From contig JAPFBL010000366.1 of assembly GCA_026182355.1 (NCBI GenBank), positions 248,001 through 312,000 of the forward strand: DNA of 64,000 bases. Direction: 5' to 3'. Under the pieces are notes generated by a model. That model searched no databases, was not told the DNA's origin, and saw nothing but the letters and a program-made list of their open reading frames with translations. This stretch comes from Hermatobates lingyangjiaoensis (lineage: Eukaryota; Arthropoda; Insecta; Hemiptera; Hermatobatidae). Position numbers and translations under genes: made by a program. This document shows positions 54,101 through 63,100 of this stretch, one piece after another (position 1 is the first letter of the stretch; each line of letters begins with the position of its first letter).

Positions 54101-57100
54101 ACGGAGGCCGAGTGACTGACGACTGGGACAGGAGGTGCATCATGAACATTCTGTCTGATTACTACTCCATCGAGGCCGTCAGTGATGGCCACGTGTTTGA
54201 CGTTGAGGGCCTCTACTATCAGGTGCGTTTGTCAACATCAATTAACTTTTATTTTCAAAGGGGCCACATGTAATTAGCTTGACCAGGAGAGCCTTGCACT
54301 TGTCTGATTTTGACCGGAGGTTCCCATGTCGTCCACATGAACCTCCAGAGGCACACAGAAGTTTAGAAAGGGTTCACAGATATAGTCGTAATTTGAGGTT
54401 CCAAGGTACGTGGTAAAGAATTCATGTAAAAATCATATATATCAATATTTTATATATTATATCAATAATATATCGACCGTTTGATAGAATAGGGTGTTAT
54501 ATAATCGGGATTTGGTCAATTTTCTAGGTTCAAAAATCAAACTCTCGTTACCGACGTTTCGATTTTTTTAATACCTTTTTCATAGGCAGAAGTAAGAATT
54601 TTTTGACTAAGAATATAAAAAGATTTTAAATAAAACCGTATTCATCTGGTTTAGACCACTGTTCCTCATTGGTCAACTTGTGGCCACATGGTCAAAATGG
54701 GACCATGTTTTTTAAAAGTTTAAAAAACTGAAAAAAGTTTCAGTTTACTGCAAAGTAAATTACTGATGAGCTACAGAACTTTTCTACTTTAGAATAGACA
54801 CAAAATGATTTGTTCAATTAAAACCCATGCCATTCATAAAAAATCTATACTTTCAACTCTTAGCTATTGGTAGTGAAATGTAGGAAACCTACATTTATTT
54901 TTGTGATTTATTTTTGCATGACCTCAAGTTGTCTAGAGCTAGTGAAGTCTAAATCTGTTATAGCAGATTTACCTTGGGACCAAGCAAGGTACATGATTCT
55001 GTGTAAACAGCTGTACCTTACAACCAAAAGTGTTTATAAAAGTTGGGGTTGAAATACAGTTTTCTACATTTTTGATTTGCTCTTTTTTATGACATTGGAA
55101 TATTATTTTTTTGTGTTATTTTTTTTAAAATTTGTAAAATATGAATGAGGAATTTTTTTTTAGTTTAAATATATTGGTGTATTTTTGAATTCATGTCATG
55201 AGTGAAATGTAATTGTTCCATTGTTATATTTTATAATTTATAAACAAACAAATATTTTATATTAAAAATTTGTTGATGTGCATAATTAGCTTGTACAGAT
55301 CATCTTGGGTCAATAGATGTTATGATAGCTTTCCGAAATCTGTTTTCGTGATGCTACGATTATTTCAAAAATGAACATAATATTAACAACGACATTGGTT
55401 TATAATACCAGTAAACTTATGCCTACATCGTGAAAATAGGCGATAGTGCCTTATGAGGTACAGAAATTTTCTTATTTTTACTTTAGAACAGCTAAAAATT
55501 ATTTGTACATATAGCAAATTCAAATTACATAAAAAGCATATATTTTCAACTCTTAGTAGCTATTAGTAGAAAAATGAATTATTTTTTCATGGCTTTAATT
55601 TGTCTGGCACTAATGTAGTCATTCTACTTCTCTTATAAGAAACTCTTTGAGGTCAAGCGCATGATTCCTTTTAAGAGGCAACAACTTATTATCAAAGGTG
55701 TTATATTTATACAAATAGTGTCGAAATCCAGTTTTTTGATTTATAGTTTAGACATGAAAACATCTTTTTGAGATGCTTTACCACATTATAGTTTTATTGT
55801 ATTATATTTCTGTTTATTCAATTTATTTTCTTCTACTGTAATGATTTAATGGGTCACATAATAATTGTGAGTTAACAGTGAACTAAAAGGGGTTAAGAAA
55901 CCCTGGGTTAGACCTAGCATGGAGCTCTATCTAACCTGGGTTAGACCTAGCATGGAGCTCTATCTAACCTGGGTTAGACCTAGCATGGAGCTCTATCTAA
56001 CCTGGGTTAGACCTAGAATGGAGCTCTATCTAACCTGGGTTAGACCTAGCATGGAGCTCTATCTAACCTGGGTTAGACCTAGCATGGAGCTCTGTCTAAC
56101 CTGGGTTAGACCTAGCATGGAGCGCTATCTAACCTGGATTAGACCTAGCATGGAGCGCTATCTAACCTGGGTTAGACCTAGCATGGAGCTCTATCTAACC
56201 TGGGTTAGACCTAGCATGGAGCTCTATCTAACCTGGGTTAACCTAGCATGGAGCTCTATCTAACCTGGGTTAGCCTAGCATGGAGCTCTTCTAACCTGGG
56301 TTAGACCTAGCATGGAGCCTATCTAACCTGGTTAGACCTAGCATGGAGCCTATCTAACCTGGGTTAGACCTAGCATGGAGCTCTATCTAACCTGGGTTAA
56401 CCTAGCATGGAGCTCTATCTAACCTGGTTAGACCTAGCATGGAGCCTATCTAACCTGGGTTAGACCTAGCATGGAGCCTATCTAACCTGGGTTAGACCTA
56501 GCATGGAGCTCTTCTAACCTGGTTAGACCTAGCATGGAGCCTATTAACCTGGTTAGACCTAGCTGGAGTTATCTAACCTGGGTTAACCTAGCATGGAGCT
56601 CTATCTAACCTGGGTTAGACCTAGCATGGAGCTCTATCTAACCTGGGTTAGACCTAGCATGGAGCGCTATCTAACCTGGATTAGACCTAGCATGGAGCGC
56701 TATCTAACCTGGGTTAGACCTAGCATGGAGCCTATCTAACCTGGGTTAGACCTGCATGGAGCTCTATCTAACCTGGTTAGACCTGCATGGAGCTCTATCT
56801 AACCTGGGTTAGACCTAGCATGGAGCCTATCTAACCTGGGTTAGACCTAGCATGGAGCCTTCTAACCTGGGTTAGACCTAGCATGGAGCCTATCTAACCT
56901 GGGTTAGACCTAGCATGGAGCTTTCTAACCTGGGTTAGACCTAGCATGGAGCTCTATCTAACCTGGGTTAGACCTAGATGGAGCTCTATCTAACCTGGGT
57001 TAGACTAGCAGGAGCTTATCTAACCTGGGAGCCTAATGGAGCCTTATCTAACCTGGTTAGACCTAGCATGGACCTTTAACCTGGTTTAGACCTAGCTGGG

Positions 57101-60100
57101 GCCCTTTAAATGGGTTAACCTGGAGCTCTATCCTAACCTGGGTTAACCTCTAACCCCCCCCCTACCTGGAACCTAGCATGGAGCCTATCTAACCCCCATG
57201 GACCTTATCTAATGGGTAGACCTAGCATGGGCTCTATTAACCTGGGTTAGACCTAGCATGGAGCTCTATCTAACCTGGGTTAGACCTAGCATGGAGCTCT
57301 ATCTAACCTGGGTTAGACCTAGCATGGAGCTCTATCTAACCTGGGTTAGACCTAGCATGGAGCTCTACTAACCTGGGTTAGACTGCATGGAGCCTACTAA
57401 CCTGGGTTAGACCAGCATGGAGCCTATCTAACCTGGGTTAGACCTAGCATGGAGCCTATCTAACCTGGTTAGACCTAGCATGGAGCCTATCTAACCTGGG
57501 TTAGACCTAGCATGGAGCTCTATCTAACCTGGGTTAGACCTAGCATGGAGCCTATCTAACCTGGGTTAGACCTAGCATGGAGCCTATCAACCTGGTTAGA
57601 CCTAGCATGGAGCCTATCTAACCTGGGTTAGACCTAGCATGGAGCCTATTTAACCTGGGTTGACCTAGCATGGAGCTCTTCTAACCTGGGTTAAAGCATG
57701 GAGCTCTATCTAACCTGGGTTAGACCTAGCATGGAGCTCTATCTAACCTGGGTTAGACCTAGCATGGAGCTCTATCTAACCTGGGTTAGACCTAGCATGG
57801 AGCTCTATCTAACCTGGGTTAGACCTAGCATGGAGCTCTATCTAACCTGGGAGACCTAGCATGGAGCCTATCTAACCTGGGTTAGACCTAGCATGGAGCC
57901 TATCTAACCTGGGTTAGACCTAGCATGGAGCTCTATCTAACCGGGTTAGACCTAGCATGGAGCCTTCTAACCTGGTTAGACCTAGCATGGAGCCTATCTA
58001 ACCTGGGTTAGACCTAGCAGGAGCTCTATCTAACCTGGGTTAGACCTAGCATGGAGCTCTTCTAACCTGGGTTAGACCTAGCATGGAGCCTATCTAACCT
58101 GGGTTAGACCTAGCATGGAGCTCTATCTAACCTGGGTTAGACCTAGCATGGAGCGCTATCTAACCTGGGTTAGACCTAGCATGGAGCTCTATCTAACCTG
58201 GGTTAGACCTAGCATGGAGCTCTATCTAACCTGGGTTAGACCTAGCATGGAGCTCTATCTAACCTGGATTAGACCTAGCATGGAGCTCTATCTAACCTGG
58301 GTTAGACCTAGCATGGAGCTCTTCTAACCTGGGTTAGACCTAGCATGGAGCTCTATGTAACCTGGGTTAGACCTAGCATGGAGCTCTATCTAACCTGGGT
58401 TAGACCTAGCATGGAGCTCTATCTAACCTGGGTTAGACCTAGCATGGAGCTCTATCTAACCTGGGTTAGACCTAGCATGGAGCGCTATCTAACCTGGGTT
58501 AGACCTAGCATGGAGCTCTATCTAACCTGGGTTAGACCTAGCATGGAGCGCTATCTAACCTGGATTAGACCTAGCATGGAGCGCTATCTAACCTGGGTTA
58601 GACCTAGCATGGAGCTCTATCTAACCTGGGTTAGACCTAGCATGGAGCTCTATCTAACCTGGGTTAGACCTAGCATGGAGCTCTATCTAACCTGGGTTAG
58701 ACCTAGCATGGAGCGCTATCTAACCTGGGTTAGACCTAGCATGGAGCGCTATCTAACCTGGGTTAGACCTAGCATGGAGCGCTATCTAACCTGGGTTAGA
58801 CCTAGCATGGAGCGCTATCTAACCTGGGTTAGACCTAGCATGGGCCTTCTAACCTGGGTTAGACCTAGCATGGAGCTCTATCTAACCTGGGTTAGACCTA
58901 GCATGGAGCCTTCTAACCTGGTTAGACCTAGCATGGAGCCTATCTAACCTGGGTTAGACCTAGCATGGAGCTCTTCTAACCTGGGTTAACCTAGCATGGA
59001 GCCTATCTAACCTGGGTTAGCCTAGATGGAGCTCTATCAACCTGGGTTAGACCTAGCATGGAGCTCTATCTAACCTGGGTTAGACCTAGCATGGAGCTCT
59101 ATCTAACCTGGTTAGACCTAGATGGAGCTCTTCTAACCTGGGTTAGACTAGCATGGAGCCTATCTAACCTGGGTTAGACCTAGCATGGAGCCTATCTAAC
59201 CTGGGTTAGACTAGCATGGAGCCTATCTAACCTGGGTTAGACCTAGCATGGAGCTCTATCTAACCTGGGTTAGCCTACATGGAGCTCTATCTAACCTGGG
59301 TTAGACCTAGCAGGAGCTCTATCTAACCTGGGTTAGACCTAGCATGGAGCTCTATCTAACCTGGGTTAGACCTAGATGGAGTCTATCTAACCTGGGTTAG
59401 ACCTAGCATGGAGCCTATCTAACCTGGGTTAGACTAGCAGGAGCTCTATCTAACCTGGGTTAGACCTAGCATGGAGCCTATCTAACCTGGTTTAGACCTA
59501 GCATGGAGCCTATCTAACCTGGGTTAGCCTACATGGAGCTCTATCTAACCTGGGTTAGACCTAGCATGGAGCTCTATCTAACCTGGGTTAGACCTAGCAT
59601 GGAGCCTATTAACCTGGGTTAGACCTGATGGGCCTACTAACCTGGGTTTTGATAGAGGACTTATTAACCTTTAACTCATGACTCCTTTCTAATGGGTTAA
59701 TTTAGAAGGAGCCTTCTAATGGGTTGCTAGCATGGATTATCTAACCTGGGTTAGCCTAGTGGAGTTATTAACCTGGTTAACCTGCAAGTTATTAAACCTG
59801 GGTTAGACCTAGATAGTTTTCCTGGGGTAACCTAGCTGGACCTATTAACCTGGGTTAGATAATGGGTATTAATGGTTTTAGCCTGCTGGAGGCCTACTAA
59901 CCGGGTTAACCTAGCATGGGCCACAACCGGGTTGACCAGCATGGACTTTCTAAACCGGGAACCTAAGGAGCCTTCAACCTGTTGCCTAGCAAGCTCTTTA
60001 ACCTTTAGAAGCATGGAGCCATCAATTTAGCCAGCAACTCCAACCGTTAGACAGAGGAGCTCTTTAATTTAATTCAACCATCTAACCTGGTTAATTACTG

Positions 60101-63100
60101 GACCTTTAACCCTGGGTTAGATACATGGACTCTATCTAATGGGTTAGACCTAGATGGAGTTACAACCTGGGTAGACCACATACTTATCTAACCGGGTTAG
60201 CCTACTGGGCCTTATCTAACCTGGGTTAATAGAGGAGCCATTAATTTGACCTGAATACCTTTTATTAACCTTTAATGATAGTTTCAACCTGGGAGATACT
60301 GGAGTCTTCAACCTTTAATTAAATTTTAAGGGTTAACCTACAGGAAGCCTATTTAACCTTTAACTAAAAAAAGAGGGAAATTTCAAATAAAATTCTGAAG
60401 AAAGAGAAATGAAACCAGCAATTACTAGCGTGAGGATATCAAACGAAAGAGCTTCAGAAACTCTTCAAGATAGTGCTATTCGACTACAAGAACTAAAAAC
60501 TAGCCAACTTCTGTTGCATGTCATAAATTGAGATCAGTAGAGAAACATAAAACCGATCGTTAAAATGTTCAATCTGTGATTGATTTATCATTGCAAGTGG
60601 CAAAATAATCGAGTGAAGCCGGGCAAAGTAGCTTTTTTATTATTAATTCTAATAATTTGATAAACATATATAAATGTAATATACCATATAGAATATACAT
60701 AATACATAGGGTGCTACACACTATGCACAATATATGCTACATATATATACTTTATATACACTATACACACTATACTCTACACACTATACAAGAACTCCTT
60801 AGGAAAGAGGATAGAGAAAACAGGAAGCAATACTGGGATTCTCTTCAAGGACACAGACAATCAAAGATACTTCTCAATAAGTTTGAGAATAGGCAAATCT
60901 TTGATTGTATGGAAAGGAGCAGGAATAATCTAAGGATTTTAACCGGTTTTCTAACGGGTCACTGCAAACTTAATGGCCATCTCCGGACAATGGGCATTAG
61001 CAATGATGGTTTGTGCAGGTTCTGCAAGGTTGAGGAAGAAACACCGCTGCATCTGCTGGCTGATTGTCAAGCCACTGTGTTACACAGAGGCAGGTGCTTC
61101 GGGACACTCAACAAAACCATAGAAGAGCTTTTACCGTTGGACCCAGAAAAAGTGTTGAGCTTCTTGGAGGCGTTGAAGCTAACTGGGGTACTATAGTACA
61201 GAAGGGGGGAAAGTACAATAGTTCTTAGGACGCAGTACTATAATCACACTCAACAAATAAATAAATAGGGTGCTACATACATGTGTACAACATGGTTTCA
61301 TAATAAACACGTGAAGCAACAATCAATGTTCAAACCACAATAAGAAATGAGAAGAAAAGGCTAAGATCTTTTAACCGTAACAAGTGGTGCACGTCAGGGT
61401 CAAATCTCAACTGAAACTAATGATGTAGAAATTTGAGAGGAGTGAGAGGGAAGAGAGATATTTTAAAGAGTGTAAAGTGCAGGAAAGGATAAAGTTAGGG
61501 TAAACAAAGAAGTGCAGGAAGAAAAAAGTAAAAAAGTACCCGCTAGCTGTCGACCATCTTAGATGAGGCTATTGCCCTTATGAGGACTGAGTCAAGTTTG
61601 AACAAACCCTTAATTAATGTTCATAATATTTGATCTATTACATTTAATCAGAGAGGTTCAATAATATTTCTTAACAACACCGATTTTTCAGAAGTAATCA
61701 TTTTAGCTCCGGTCCAATCAATTTGATGATTTTCATTATTTGTATGCATAAATATCTTATGCATTTAATATCTTAGTTTTTCTCTCATTTCTTATTGTGG
61801 TTTGAACATTTATACATGTCTATGTATGTCATAAAATCTGTTAAAAGTAAATTAGGCCAGAACTGAATGATAGTGAGTTTTAGAATAGGAAATTATTTGG
61901 TTTAATAATTAACGATTATTTGTTTGTAGGTATCCTGTTCTGTATGAAGAATCACTCAACACAGTGCTGATGCAAGAGATAGTTCGTTTCAATAAACTGC
62001 TAGCTGTGATCCACTCCAGTCTTCAGGATGTCCTCAAAGCCCTTGTTGGTCTTGTCGTCATGTCGGATGCTCTCGAAAAAATGTCTTCTAGCCTCTTTAC
62101 CAATTCTGTTCCAGCAATGTGGGCTTCCAAGGCCTACCCATCTCTCAAACCTTTAGGTAAATTGTCTTTAAAAGTTACCTAATTCAGACTTATCTCAATC
62201 TTATAAGAAAAAGCAACAGTACCATATCATGATTGCATCTGACATCAAAGCGCTTTGCAGAGCTCGCACTTCAAAGAAACCTATTTTTTTTTATGAATTT
62301 AAAATTTTCAAGGTCCCTCAATACTTTTTTAATTATGTCCATCAGCAAGGGGCTAGTTGGATACCTCTTAAAAATATTTTAAACAATCCCCAAGTTGCAG
62401 CGTTTGACAGATCATGATATTTGACAATCATATAGTTCTTCTTCTGGGAAAAATCTTTATTTCATTTGGGTAATTTTGGAAATAGGCAAGGTGCATTACA
62501 TTTCTTTATGCCAAAATAGGTGCTACTTTGAACTTCCAAACTGTAAATTTCGTATTAAGTATTACTATAATACGAAAATCGCCTGAATCGAATACGAAAA
62601 AATCCATTCTTTTAGAATATTGGGAGAGGAAATATTACTCTAATAATGTCGACTGCTAAGCTTTATTTACAGTAACTTGTAACAGTAACTTAAGATTGTT
62701 CTATAACAATGATTCCGTTAACACCATTTTTGCGTTTGAGTTTGATAATAATTTTTTAATTTTATCAAAAATTATTGATAATAATTTTTTAATAATACGT
62801 CTTCACGATACTCACATTAAACTCTTCAGTTTGGTTCCGCTTCATTTCAGTTGAATTTCAAGTTATTCATTTTTTCTCCTTTTGAGGAATTAGAAATTTT
62901 GAGGAATACTGACTGATACAACCCCTGCTTGTTTGTTCAAAAAAAATTTGTGTATACAAAAATTCTTCAAAAAAAAAAACACAAAATGCAGAATCATTTT
63001 CCTCAATGACTGTGTAAGCTTCTGCTACCCGAACAATCGAATTCTTAGCCTTCAAGAGTAGTAACCTAATGTACCATTCACCATACAGCCGAAGTCTAAT

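Noticed and set aside
55919..58947. Long frames of repeating [11 protein letters not shown] as a repeat-protein gene
   Set aside because: They follow from a 33-bp tandem repeat whose length is divisible by three. They lie in an interval between dynein exons, and frames break at every indel.
62229..62417. 62-codon frame in intron 32 as an extra dynein exon
   Set aside because: Exons 32 and 33 already join in phase, and the peptide has no dynein match.
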